Below are positions 12,901 through 21,701 of a stretch of 64,000 nucleotides of DNA, in pieces. The translations under genes and the position numbers were made by a program. The DNA comes from Lytechinus pictus. Its lineage: Eukaryota; Echinodermata; Echinoidea; Temnopleuroida; Toxopneustidae. Within the stretch, counting starts at the first letter, position 1; the number at the start of each line of letters is the position of its first letter. The stretch spans positions 10,211,501 to 10,275,500 of the forward strand of contig NC_087262.1 of the NCBI RefSeq assembly GCF_037042905.1, given 5' to 3'. A model generated the notes under the pieces. It ran no database searches and was not told where the DNA came from. It worked only from the letters and a program-made list of their open reading frames with translations.

Positions 12901-15900
12901 TTGATCTATGTTTAAATCACGGCAGGTGATCATTGAAAAGCTTTTTTTCACCAGGCTGTGCAGATAAACCAGCAATCCTGCTTGAAGGTCTGCAAGTAGA
13001 CTATTGTGTTAAGTGCCCCATTGCCCATGGATGCATTGGAATAATAAAAGTAAAAAGATAAAACCTCGCAGCAACACAGGAAAATTGCCAGAATTGCAGT
13101 TCGAAACTTTGATAGATCATTGTATTTTACAGAAATTTAGTAGGTTCCCCCATAAAGTAATAAGCATTTGAGTTCATAATCACTACAGTTTAGGAATTAT
13201 ATATGCCATACTGATAAATAATTTCGTTTTCATATTGCAGACACTTTACACTTTATTGGTTTGTCTTGGATATGTATTACCCTTTCTAATAAATGTTGTA
13301 TAATAAAATGTTCCAAATAACAACCTAAATAATATTGTTAATAATACCTATTTCCTCTCCCATTGCTGTATGCAGCGAAAAGTTACATTTTTAAACTAAA
13401 AGTTTTCACAAAATTCACCCAAAGTGTGCATGATATCCTTCAATTTACTATGAAAAAGCGCCTCTTGCCAAACTCAGTAGCTTCGCTCCCTCGCTGTGTT
13501 TCTTGGAATTTTTTTAGTCGTCAACCACCCCAAGGAATAATCTTCTTCATACAGCCATACCCTCTCTCAATATGCCAACTGCCTGGCCAGATGTGTGAAA
13601 TTAATTGTCATTACCACGATAAATGCTTAGAATAGTATAAGATGCATTTTGAGTACCAAAAAAAAAGGAATCTTTGGGAGGTTACAGGCTTGAAATATCG
13701 CCAAAAAGTGATGGTTGCTAGGGAAAATACTGTTGCTAGGCAACATAAAATGGTTTCCATAGGTAACAAAAATATCTGAATACTCAATTAGTTAGATTAG
13801 AACAGATGACATGACACAACAGGGTATCTAAGAATGATTTATAACAATATTATAAAATCCATTAAATGATGCGTATAGTCGTAAATACATACAAATAAAT
13901 TATTAGTGATATCCGTCACATGCAGGGGTTAATCAAACAAGGCAATAATGTAATTGTTCATGATCATGAATGCATTATACACCCTAGTCTTCCTCTTTTA
14001 TCACTATTTCATCAAAATTCACCTTCTTCATTAGTTTTTACAAATGTAAAGCTTAAAAAAATGATAAAATGATTTAATCTGATAACAAAATAAGAGAATA
14101 TTGAAAAGTGAATATGGTTGCTAGGGAAAATAATGTTGCTAGGCAACAGTTTTGAAATCAAATATTATGAAATATATATTTGGTTGCTAGGCGTTATCAT
14201 ATCATTCAATCTGTAGTGATTTTAACCTTGTAAATTCTGTATTTATATATAAATTAGTGTAATTAATTAACAAATATAAATAATGAGTTACTGCTTTGCA
14301 TTTATCACAAAAATGGGCGTGGCCTATTCAAGGCTGGTTTCCATGGTGAAGCTACACTCTGCGACATTTTTATTTCGCAGTTCTGAAAAATTCAGAAAAT
14401 TTCCTTTTAAATGATGCATGTTTTTGCTTTGATCCAGTCGGGGGGATTAAAGTCCCAAATTTTGGCCTCTGGCCGCTCGCCTATATGTTCATCTACTGTT
14501 GCCGCTCCCCATCCAAGTTTAGTAGGAGGGGGGGGGGGGGGTGTCCGGACACTTTAAAATTTCGAATCCTTCTTTTTTGTCTTTGGATTACACAAAAATA
14601 TTAATTCATTAGTTGCAATCTTCTTCAGTTTTGTTCTCTTTAATATTGCCTAACATTCTGAACTAAAAACTGATGAGACTTTGCATGATAGCTTTTTTTG
14701 AATGGCTGTCTAAATTCGAATGTCAGGACACACAACCTGTCCGGACACGCAACAATTGGGTATAGGGGAAGGCGGGGTAAGTTGAGCATAGGGGCAAGTT
14801 GAGTCACCACCCCCAGGCCAATAATAAATGAGTCAGACATTGTGGTGGTGTCATGTATTGATGACCCATTACATAACCCTTTACCCCACCATATTGTTTT
14901 CAACTTTGAAACAGAAAGTACTTTTTTAGAGGGAAAAATACAAATTTCAGCCAAAAAATTAAAAAAGGGTGTAAAATTGATCAGTGCTTTTTACCCACAC
15001 ACGTCTTTAAATATAATAAAGGAATAAGAACAATATTGTTAGTCTAGGTATGGATATTCATTCTTGTCATAGTCTTTTACTTGATGGATGCATAAGAAAT
15101 GTGTGGATGTGAAAATATTGCATTAAGTTTGGACTGGGGTACTTTGAGCCAGTAAACATAGGGCAAGTTGAGCCATGGTAATTCTTATGGTAATGTATAA
15201 AAAAAAAAAAAAAAAACATTGAAAAGCCATTGATATTCAGGCAGAAAGGTGCAAATTCTTTTACTTTTAGAGGATGTTAGTATTTATAGCGAATTACAAG
15301 TGAAAAGACTTGAAACACAAAATTGACATGCTGGTTCTTCCCGCATACAATTTGTACCTAGTTCTTGTGGCTCAACTTACCCCAGAAGGTGGCACAACTT
15401 ACCCCACAGATGGGGCAAGTTGAGCCATTTGACATCGTTTTTTCAAAGGTCACAATGAATTTCAGTGTGGGGGTAGAAAGTTATATATAGGTGAAAAATA
15501 TTTCCCAAGAATCAAATTTAAAGGCAAGGTACTGATTTCTACAATATTATTAGTCATACCAATCTAACATGCAAAATGCAAAAAGTGTCACAACTTACAC
15601 CGCCTTCCCCTACTGAGTAAATGGGTTACCTACCTGCAATTATTATCTATCGCCTTGCCTTGTTAAAACTGTCCGATTTTGTTTCTTTGTCCTTATGTAC
15701 ATGTCATCAACGCATTGTATAGCTTGAGGTGCACCTCTCTTGAAATTATTCTCCACCGATTTGTCTTCAGGAAAATCCCCTTGATTTTTTTTAAGGAATG
15801 AAAAATATGAGAAGCTTTATAAGCCTAATCCATAAAGGTGACCTGAACCTAATTCTTCGCTTTCTTCCACTCTTGCTCGATGTTTTCAGATAATGCTCGA

Positions 15901-18049
15901 GATTTCTTCGACATGCTCCTTCTCGCCCAGAAAGAGGCTACCAATGCGGAAAACGGAGACCCGGAGAAACTGACCGACACCCATCTTGTCCTGACGGTCA
16001 GCAACATGTTTGCTGGTAAGAACTTCTCCATGATTTCGTTTTCAAATAAACACGTGACAAGCAAATTTTTTAACTATGTTGAAATAAATGACGACCCTGA
16101 GGATCACAAACACAGATAAGCACATGTGGGACAGTGTTTTATTATTTTGCTTGACTAAAGACCCGACGTCTGGCTGAAATGTCTTGCTTATTTTGTCAAC
16201 GAGTTCGAACTCCTTTTCATATCGTTACTACAACTCAGAGGCGTTATGATTCATGCTTTCTCTAAATAATTTTCTCGACAGCTGGGATCCAAACCACCAC
16301 AGAAACGCTCTACTGGGCTTTAGCTTTCATGGTCGAACACCAGGACGTCCAGTCCAGAGTACAAGTCGAAATCGACAACGCCATCGGACGCACACGTCTA
16401 CCGGTCGTCGACGACCGGGGAAGCCTCCCGTACACAGTGGCAACGCTGTATGAGGTGATGCGGTATAGCTCCATATTGCCGATAGCGGTACCGCACGCCA
16501 CAACATGTGATGTTAATTTTCGTAAGTGGAAATCCCATTCCTTTCAAAAGTTGCTTATGGAGAATACCAATGATCATATATTTTTTTTAAATAATTGCAT
16601 CATTTATTTCTTTAACTTTTTACTAATTCTTTCAAGAAGTAAAAACGCAGTGCCCCACACCGTACTCTTTGCCTCTCTGTCACCTCATGGCACTTTTATT
16701 CTCTGCCCTGCCCACTTTCCCGCTCTTTGCTCCCCCGCCGGGAATATCTCATAAACATTATTCACCCTACCAAAATCAAAATCGACAACCATTAAATGCA
16801 CATTAGTACAGATCTTTTATTCTTGTTCTCGATCAAGCTTCAACAACTGCACTTTCGGGTGAAAAACTTCCGTAGGACAAATGTTAATGTTGGTATAATG
16901 TGATAGAGTAAGTATGTGAATTTTCTTCTTTTTGTTTTCCCTTTTAGTTAAGATGCTAAAATTGCTTTTTTTTTCTCTCTCTCTTTAAAATTGATAGGTG
17001 GATACCGAGTCCCCAAGGGAGCCGTTGTGATGTTAAACACTTATTCAATGCACTTTGATCCCAAAGCTTGGGAGAGTCCAACTGAGTTTAAACCTGGTAA
17101 GCAACCGCCCCCCTTCCTCCCTCCTCCCCAGAGGTGGCGGAACGTCAGGCTCATACAATGAAAGTGGAGGGGCACCTATTGTTTGGCAGTGCCACTCCAC
17201 TTTCTTTGTCCGAGCCTGATGTTCCGCCGCCTCTGCTCCTCCCCCTGAACACGCATTTAGACGTTACAAATTTGGTCTCAGAAGATTTCCGAGACTCACA
17301 GAATAGAGCGGTGAAACGTCGCGGTAGAAATCAGTCCCGGAAATGTTGAGGGGTTGAATTGGCTTCCAGTCTTCTTAGGTTTGAGGAGGCTTGACATATG
17401 CGGAGTTTGAAAATATTGGCGTTATATTGATACGACCAGTTTTGATATCCGTTAAAACAAAATAAATATGAGTCCATGAACGCGACGCTTTATAAAATGA
17501 GATAAGTATGTGACGTTTTGACCGTTTCATCGCATCACCTGACCTGTCGGGAAAGGGAGTCCGGCCCTTTTTATGAATATTGATAAAAGTTCGGGTCGAC
17601 CATTTTCATGATTTTGCAAATAAGGGCGGTTGTACAGTATTCATAAAATGTCAGGTTTTATTACGCTTCCCATGATCATACAATGATTCGAAAAAAAACC
17701 GAACTGACCAACCGTCCAGAGGTGGACATATCTCCATTCTCGTTAACACATCATCGATCTAGTTACTTCTTCTCCTCTTCCGCTTTTCAAAGAACACTTC
17801 ATTGAGGACGATGGCGCTCTCCGGAAGCACACACCGAGTTTTCTCCCGTTCGGAGCCGGACGCCGGAGCTGCCTTGGGGAAGTCGCTGCCAAGACAGATC
17901 TCATAGTCATCTTCACCTGGCTGCTGCAGAACTACAGCTTTAAGAAGGTTCCCGATCAAGGCTCTAAAAGCTTGCTGCGGATCATTGAGAACAGTGCTGT
18001 CGGGAGGAACCTGGAGAACTACGAGCTCATCATGGAAAGGAGAAGCTGA
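853..18049 (+). CDS. Cytochrome P450, CYP17/CYP1-like (clan 2), 5' end outside window
   Basis: Joining 853-946, 2639-2800, 5567-5775, 15890-16015, 16282-16521, 16998-17096 and 17793-18049 gives one open frame of 394 residues ending in TGA; every junction has AG/GT borders and matching phase. In order it shows helix C (SDTWRLHHKFANSAL, residues 16-30), a CFGKD helix-E end (81-85), the helix I motif AGIQTTT (197-203), ExxR as EVMR (254-257), PEHF (309-312) and the heme loop FLPFGAGRRSCLGE with ligand Cys at 336. Animal P450s are near 500 residues, so about 100 N-terminal residues including the ER anchor are missing upstream. Family knowledge: such enzymes are ER-bound heme monooxygenases; the helix I to Cys region reads most like CYP17 (steroid 17-hydroxylase), though CYP1 and CYP2 relatives are possible. 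Substrate is not inferable. Intron 3 is 10.1 kb and repeat-filled. Confidence 0.93.
1470..1845 (+). pseudogene. CR1-like non-LTR retroelement 3' end, broken
   Basis: Reads PPYLSDLLTVRQSMYN then, after a frameshift, IGDRSFPVFAPKYWNTLLYKIN, the C-terminal tail of CR1/L2-type reverse transcriptases (PPYLSDLL...RSF...AP..WN.LP). It ends in GCGCTTAATAA and a short ATT-rich tail. It lies in P450 intron 1. Confidence 0.75.
2024..2225. repeat. (GTA)n/(GAA)n microsatellite
   Basis: About 200 bases of GTAGTAGTAG and AGAAGAAGA mixtures. Confidence 0.9.
2639..2800 (+). CDS. P450 exon (helices D-E, CFGK)
   Basis: 162 bases from acceptor ctcag to donor gtaagg. The first base completes Arg from the previous exon, and the last two (GA) plus T of the next exon make Asp. 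It encodes a charged helix D region and ends TLLLYNVMSTMCFGKD, the pattern seen before the F helix in clan 2 P450s. A degenerate copy of its 3' end follows in the intron at about 2879-2940. Confidence 0.9.
2879..2945 (+). pseudogene. Degenerate copy of the end of P450 exon 2
   Basis: ATGATGTTGACAATGTGCTC, then GGGAAAGGGAAATGACCATC, matches 2772-2812 (ATGTCATGTCGACAATGTGC ... GTAAGGACCATC) including the first intron bases. The donor is lost. About 110 bases downstream of the original. Confidence 0.65.
2950..4256. other. P450 intron 2, no gene seen
   Basis: AT-rich. Two diverged copies of a 70-base phrase, TCTGCAGGCACA followed by GAAACTTTGA(T/G)CAA and GACTAGCACA-like text, lie at 2982-3050 and 3853-3920. 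A SINE tail is listed separately. Confidence 0.45.
3518..3600 (-). repeat. SINE tail, minus strand
   Basis: Minus-strand reading TGCGCCTTGAGCATCTCATA then GATGGATATGGCGCCTAACA and an ATT-rich end matches the tail at 45163-45240. Confidence 0.55.
4257..4485 (+). repeat. Dispersed repeat, copy 1
   Basis: Shares GTCTTTATTCCAGCAATAAT, TGTGTTGGCGATCTTC and the following 170 bases with 52158-52370 at moderate identity. Nature unknown. Confidence 0.65.
4596..4874. mobile_element. Short MITE (TCAGGGCCCCGTCT ends), copy a
   Basis: Perfect 14-base ends TCAGGGCCCCGTCT and AGACGGGGCCCTGA. Each is followed inward by AACAAAGAGTT and GATTGATC palindromes. 279 bases, in P450 intron 2. Confidence 0.85.
5567..5775 (+). 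CDS. P450 exon (F-G region)
   Basis: 209 bases from acceptor cattag to donor gtatat, encoding YDFLDENLIAWKENN and on through FGWAQYLPTPGVKMVHRMRDELHRF to a split Asp. This is the variable substrate-recognition F-G segment of clan 2 P450s. The local GC content is clearly higher than in the AT-rich flanks. The donor lies about 36 bases before the start of the large inverted-repeat segment. Confidence 0.9.
5812..7020 (+). repeat. Left arm of the inverted-repeat segment
   Basis: It starts 36 bases after the P450 exon 3 donor. The outer 200 bases match the right arm closely, and the inner part is AT-rich with CCTAGCAAC motifs at about 6160, 6590, 6780 and 6950. Confidence 0.65.
7035..7642. mobile_element. 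MITE with ~200-bp inverted repeats, family 1 copy a
   Basis: Starts TAAAGGGATGGTCCGGGCT and ends with the inverse GACCATCCCTTTA. Both arms share GAATATTCATTAGGTGGGCT next to GATGATGTCA and, further out, CAAAATCGGATAACAAATAA. No coding capacity. Confidence 0.88.
7643..9089. other. Inside the inverted-repeat segment: mostly unrecognised
   Basis: AT-rich text with one SINE (8205-8386). The part from 8930 may be the upstream continuation of the + strand reverse-transcriptase fragment but is too decayed to read. Confidence 0.4.
8205..8386 (-). repeat. tRNA-headed SINE, family A copy 1
   Basis: On the minus strand it reads GATAGCTCAGTCGGTAGAGC, a perfect pol III A box, then a GATTCTCA B-box-like site, then a body ending ATTCATGC. 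A second copy lies at 42230-42391. Confidence 0.7.
9090..9700 (+). pseudogene. Jockey-like reverse transcriptase 3' fragment
   Basis: Frames with several breaks read NPEKTQLSVFHPKNREQIKK, LGIILDHSF, ICTTALALCFSTAEYAAL and CRAITGCLRPIEVSHLYLLC followed by IIAPSYIRREV. This is the C-terminal half of a non-LTR reverse transcriptase of the jockey-like sort. The coding direction is opposite to the related fragment at 10640-12700. Confidence 0.75.
10640..12700 (-). pseudogene. Jockey-like non-LTR retroelement, endonuclease to RT C-terminus
   Basis: On the minus strand, 12675-12181 encodes an endonuclease segment with IIGDFNSHSITWGY (the D-x-N catalytic motif). 11850-11500 reads STKAPGLNVL and PGKDPISPRSYRTISLLCHT. 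11500-11066 reads AAIVDFSAAYITV and QNIPSNRLFVNLSG. 11078-10818 reads RYGELMPNHPFNSSAVFYKF and DACRAMSDSLLPKRVNDLYI. Frameshifts and stops between blocks show it is dead. It sits in P450 intron 3, inside the inverted-repeat segment. Confidence 0.85.
12700..13689. other. Inside the inverted-repeat segment: nothing recognised
   Basis: Ordinary AT-rich sequence upstream (in minus-strand sense) of the retroelement endonuclease. No frame with recognisable motifs. Confidence 0.4.
13690..14490 (-). repeat. Right arm of the inverted-repeat segment
   Basis: Inverse of the left arm, with GGTTGCTAGG motifs at about 13713, 14116 and 14181 and the conserved end GGCCGCTCGCC at 14477-14487. Confidence 0.65.
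14764..15611. mobile_element. 850-bp inverted-repeat element, copy a
   Basis: Starts AGGGGAAGGCGGGGTAAGTT and ends with the inverse GCCTTCCCCT. The terminal motif GGGGTAAGTTGAGC and variants recur inside on both strands. A second copy lies reversed at 25163-26002. No long reading frame, so it is presumably non-autonomous. Confidence 0.85.
15890..16015 (+). CDS. P450 exon (G helix to start of helix I)
   Basis: 126 bases from acceptor ttttcag to donor gtaaga. It encodes NARDFFDMLLLAQKEA, then LTDTHLVLTVSNMFA, the first turns of helix I, and is split in an Ala codon completed by the next exon. The DFFDMLLLAQ pattern followed by LTD/LSD is characteristic of CYP17 and CYP1 enzymes. Confidence 0.92.
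16282..16521 (+). CDS. P450 exon (helix I, J, K with ExxR)
   Basis: 240 bases between acceptor cgacag and donor gtaagt. Encodes GIQTTTETLYWALAFMVEHQ, a J helix EIDNAIGRTRLPVVDDR, the K helix TLYEVMRYSS containing the structural ExxR pair, then PIAVPHATTCDVNF. The helix I position usually occupied by Asp or Glu next to the Thr pair is Gln (codon CAA). Together with the flanking exons this is the strongest evidence for the family. Confidence 0.95.
16998..17096 (+). CDS. P450 exon (beta sheets before PERF)
   Basis: 99 bases from acceptor gatag to donor gtaagc. Completes Arg from the previous exon and encodes GYRVPKGAVVMLNTYSMHFD and PKAWESPTEFKP, ending with the first base of the Glu codon of the PE(R/H)F motif. 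The G-x-x-V-P-K-G-x-x-V pattern is typical of P450 proteins after the K helix. Confidence 0.95.
17793..18049 (+). CDS. P450 terminal exon (heme-binding Cys loop and stop)
   Basis: 257 bases starting after acceptor tttcaaag and ending at TGA 18047-18049. Encodes HFIEDDGALR, the heme loop FLPFGAGRRSCLGE with the proximal Cys, the L helix DLIVIFTWLLQNYSFKKVP and a C-terminal YELIMERRS. The phase matches the preceding exon (CCT G|AA = Pro-Glu). A longer minus-strand open frame overlaps it but is a shadow. Shorter degenerate copies of its 3' part continue downstream. Confidence 0.95.
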
Positions 18050-18605
18050 AACTGTCAACTTAACTACCATCCTTCCCAAGAAAGGGTGGACTCAGGTAAT
18101 GGTAGAGAGAAGAGGGTGTACATCCTGCAGAGTTGTTTCTCTCAGAAGTACCGTTGGAAGGAACCCGGAGAATAACCTAGCTTATGTACTCGTGGAAAGA
18201 AGAGCATGGTACTGTAAACGGGCCACCCTAGCTACCATCCGCCTTGATCAGGTTGAGGTGAGATTGTACATCCTGCGAAGTGTTCGTTATAGGTTCCTGG
18301 CCATCACTTTAAAAGTCTGCTGCAAATAACTGAGAACGGTGCCGTCGGGTGAATCTTGAGAATTACGAACTCATCGTGATCGGGAAAATGCGAAACTTTT
18401 ATCTGACCATCCCCACCTTCGGCCCCTCATTTCCCAACCCGAAGGAAAAAGTAGAGGTAGAGTTAGAGGTTAGAGTTTACAACGAATTTTTGAGAACTGT
18501 ACCGTTGGAAATGACCGAGACAATGGAACCGGAAACATGAATCCAAAAGAAGACTCTGTAAGCTCTTTGTGGATCAACAAGAACAGTGCCAATAACTAGG
18601 AACTT
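17960..18605 (+). repeat. Degenerate tandem copies of the P450 3' end
   Basis: The coding motif around 17975-18045 (GAGAACAGTGCTGTCGGGAG, then GGAGAACTACGAGCTCATC) recurs in decayed form at about 18145-18210, 18325-18390, 18490-18520 and 18560-18600. Spacing is irregular, about 75-175 bases. The copies carry stops and frameshifts. They look like slippage or unequal-exchange duplicates of the last exon rather than further exons. Confidence 0.7.
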
Positions 18606-18620
18606 GGAGTACTAACTAAA

Positions 18621-18626
18621 AATAAA
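18621..18626 (+). promoter_or_regulatory. Possible polyadenylation signal of the P450 gene
   Basis: AATAAA lies about 570 bases after the P450 stop codon and just before a MITE. The sequence alone cannot show that it is used. Confidence 0.3.
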
Positions 18627-18768
18627 ACCAGCAAAAGATTCTGATTGATCGCCCCATTTCCCAATCACCAAAAGAGTTGATGGTAGATATTTAGTGATCG
18701 CGGGAATACGACTCAAAAGGCCCAGTCTTCACCAGAAATGTGCAGAGACCCCCCTAATAGGAGAAGGT

Positions 18769-19372
18769 TTAAAGGGGAATCCAGCCTTGGCAATAAAATG
18801 TTGTGTTGGGAAGGAGAAAAATGAATTAAACAGATTGGTGAAAGTTTGGAAGAAATCGGACAAGCAATAAGAAAGTTATAGCTGCTTAAAAATTGAGATC
18901 ACTAATACTATGTAGATTTCAAATTGGCAACTGGGTAAGTAAATTATGACAAGGGGTAAGGACAACTTTCCCATAGGCCATGTACTTAATTATCAGGGAT
19001 TTGTGGTTTTCTCCTAAGTACCCATTTCCCTGGGGCAGTAATCTAAATATAACCCAGGTAGTATACTGTTTTATGTCCTCATGAAAGAAAAATGTAATTT
19101 GAAATAAAACGTTTGGGAAAAATTGAATTTTAGCCATAATATGTAATGGAGTACATGGAAGAGTAGTCCTTGCCTTACATCACTATAACATCCCATATGC
19201 GGCCAATTTGAAGTCTCCATGGGTATAGTGATTACCAATATTTACAACTTTTAAAAATTCATAACTTTCTTGTTGTTTGTCCAATATTGTTCAAACTTTC
19301 ACCTATCAACTTGTCTGATTTTTCTTTTCCTTATGAAAATAAGTTTTTATTTGGGTTGGATTCTCCTTTAAA
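18769..19372. mobile_element. MITE, family 2
   Basis: About 600 bases starting TTAAAGGGGAATCCAGCC and ending GGATTCTCCTTTAA, with inner arms carrying ATAAGAAAGTTAT and its inverse ATAACTTTCTTGTT. Similar plan to family 1 but different sequence. Confidence 0.8.
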
Positions 19373-20029
19373 TGATAATGACGAAAGAATGAGTGAATGA
19401 GAACAAGTGAACAAGAGAAAGGAAACGGTACATAGAGAGGGGGGGGGGGGACGGTGGATGCTACATCGACGAAAACGACAGCAAACCGACAGAGGTTATT
19501 ACTTTATTTATATGGCATACACCATCGGTCGGTTTGGAGTCAGTTTCTTTAGTGGAACAGCAGCATAGAGAGAGTATTGGTGTGAGAGAGATAGAAAAGG
19601 TGGGTGGAAGAGGGGTGGGGGAAATAAAACGAACATTTAAATATTCGAAATCAGTGACAGATGTTGATATGATCAAGAAATAAAGGTCTGTGTTTTACCC
19701 CCTAATTGTGGTCTCCCGTTAGCTGTCTAATAACGATTATATCCTGAAACATACACAATAATCATGCTATCAGTGGCTATTGACTCGTCAATCGTCTATA
19801 TGCGTCAAAAAGCAAATATGCGATATTGCTTGTCTGATTGTAATGATGGGAAGTGTGCCCGACGTAATTATCGTGTTATATTTTATAAAAATGTGTATGA
19901 ATTAGAATGAATAGAACAGGCGCAGATAGAAGGCTATTATGCGTATTTTCTTTGTGTAATTATTTACTTGATGTTAATTGGTTTCCATTCTGAAAGATCG
20001 TACGTGATTTTTTTTTTAATTGATGATGA
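19373..20029. other. Intergenic, nothing recognised
   Basis: Contains a G10 run at 19441 and otherwise unremarkable sequence. Confidence 0.4.
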
Positions 20030-20900
20030 TGACGCTAATGATTAGAATGATAGTGGTAGTGTTGACGATTACGATGTCGATTCCAATGACGATGAATACG
20101 TACGGTGACGATGACGATGGTGATAAGGAAACTAATTGAATATTTGTTTCAGTAATACACATGGTGACGTTAGTTCTGATGGGGACGATGATATAGCTCC
20201 CATGTGGATAATGATGATGCCCATGCATGGTGTTGGCCTTTATGGTGATCATGAAGGTGATGAAGATGACGATAGTATTGATGTTGATGATGAGAAAATT
20301 CATAGAGAAAATGTGACGATGATGATAATTTAATTTTTAATATAATGCTCAATATGATTAGGAAAACCATAAAGATGACAGTGTTGTGAATAATGGCGAT
20401 GATCGTAATGATGTTGATGAGGAGGAGGTAATCTACAAATGTAGACCCACATCTGCAGTGTGTGTACCACAGCTGAAGGAGTCTGCATAGCAGACTAGGT
20501 CTACTGTGGCTGAAATGGCTCGCTTCGCTCGCTGAGCTCCCACCTCACGGGCCATCCAGAGTCTGCATAGCAGACTAAGGAGGAGGAGGATGACGATGAT
20601 GATGGTTGTGGTGGTGGCGGCGATGTGGTGGTGGTTATGGTGATGATTGTGATGATGATATTACCATGATAGGCCTAGTGATGATACTAATGATGACGAT
20701 TGTGGTGGTGGTGGTGATGATGATTTATTTATTTTATTTATTAGAAAGTATTTATTCAGGACAAAAAGATCAGCTGAATTGCTGTTTTACATCAATGTCC
20801 TGATTTAACAGGGATAAAAAACATATACATACATAAACATATATGATGATGATGATGATAATCATGATGATACTAATGAGGATGATAAGGCTCATATAAA
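20030..20900. repeat. GATG/TGGTGG-rich simple sequence
   Basis: Imperfect GATGATGA and GGTGGTGG repeats with a palindrome-bearing module at 20430-20590. Confidence 0.8.
20430..20590. repeat. Palindrome-bearing module within a GATG tract
   Basis: The perfect palindrome-with-spacer AGTCTGCATAGCAGACT stands at 20480-20496 and again at 20560-20576, enclosing GGCTCGCTTCGCTCGCTGAG. It interrupts a GATG-rich simple-sequence tract. Confidence 0.6.
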
Positions 20901-21103
20901 ACTATTAGACAAATATGTTATATATGTACATATATATTATATAAATGTGATTTATACTCTGCTATAATCCTCACACTCCTATCTTACGAAAGTGCATCGA
21001 CGGTTGTGCTTTCAATTGGTTGATTCTTTATGATTTTTTTTCAATTCGGTCGTTTTCCAGATATAGCGCCCTCTCTTAATACCATTGCCCTTTTCTTTCA
21101 CAT

Positions 21104-21701
21104 TAAAGAGATGATCCATGTTAGAGATATTTATATCTGAATAAATAGAGTAAAATTCACAAAGCAAAATGCTGAAAATTTGATCAAAATCGGATAACGA
21201 AGTTATTGAATTTTAAAGATTTGCATTATGCCGGTGAAACAGTTCTATGCATGTCTTTATGAATATTCATTAGGTGGGCTAATGATGTCATATCCCCACT
21301 TGTTATTTTGTGTTTTATTATATGAAATTGGGTTTATTCAAAAATTTTCTACCAAGAAATAAAACACTATGACAACTGATTGAGAGCATTAGTTATTTAT
21401 TGCCGCAACTTATTTCATCATAACGGAGACACATCATTTACACATGTATGAAATAATGAAACATTTATGATTTCATGTAATAACATAAGAAATAGGAAAG
21501 TGGAGATGTAACATCATCAGCCTACCTAATGAATATTCATGACGATGTGCATATAACTGTTTTCACAAAATATAGATAGACTTTAAAATTCAATGATTTC
21601 ATTTTTTGTTATCCGATTTTGATGAAATTTTCAGCATTTTGCTCTGAATTTTACTCTATTTATTTAGATATTAATATGTTCAGCCCGGACTATCCCTTTA
21701 A
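21104..21701. mobile_element. MITE, family 1 copy b
   Basis: Same organisation as 7035-7642: TAAAGAGATGATCC at one end, GGACTATCCCTTTA at the other, both arms containing GAATATTCATTAGGTGGGCT or its inverse. Confidence 0.88.

Larger units (their letters stand above)
5812..14490. mobile_element. 8.7-kb segment bounded by large inverted repeats
   Basis: The left end begins GGTGAGCGGCCAGAAGCC and the right end is the inverse, ending GGCCGCTCGCC, each next to TA. Similarity continues inwards for at least 190 bases (CTTTAATCCCCCCGGCTGGA, CACCATGGAAACCGGCC, GCCACGCCCA), and both arms then carry CCTAGCAAC motifs out to about 7020 and from about 13690. Between the arms lie a MITE, a SINE and two converging retroelement fragments. 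It may be one large fold-back element or two oppositely placed copies of a shorter one. Confidence 0.6.

Noticed and set aside
17759..18079. Minus-strand open frame of 106 codons
   Set aside because: It is the complement of the P450 terminal exon, whose plus-strand frame contains the complete heme-binding motif and fits the splice phase.
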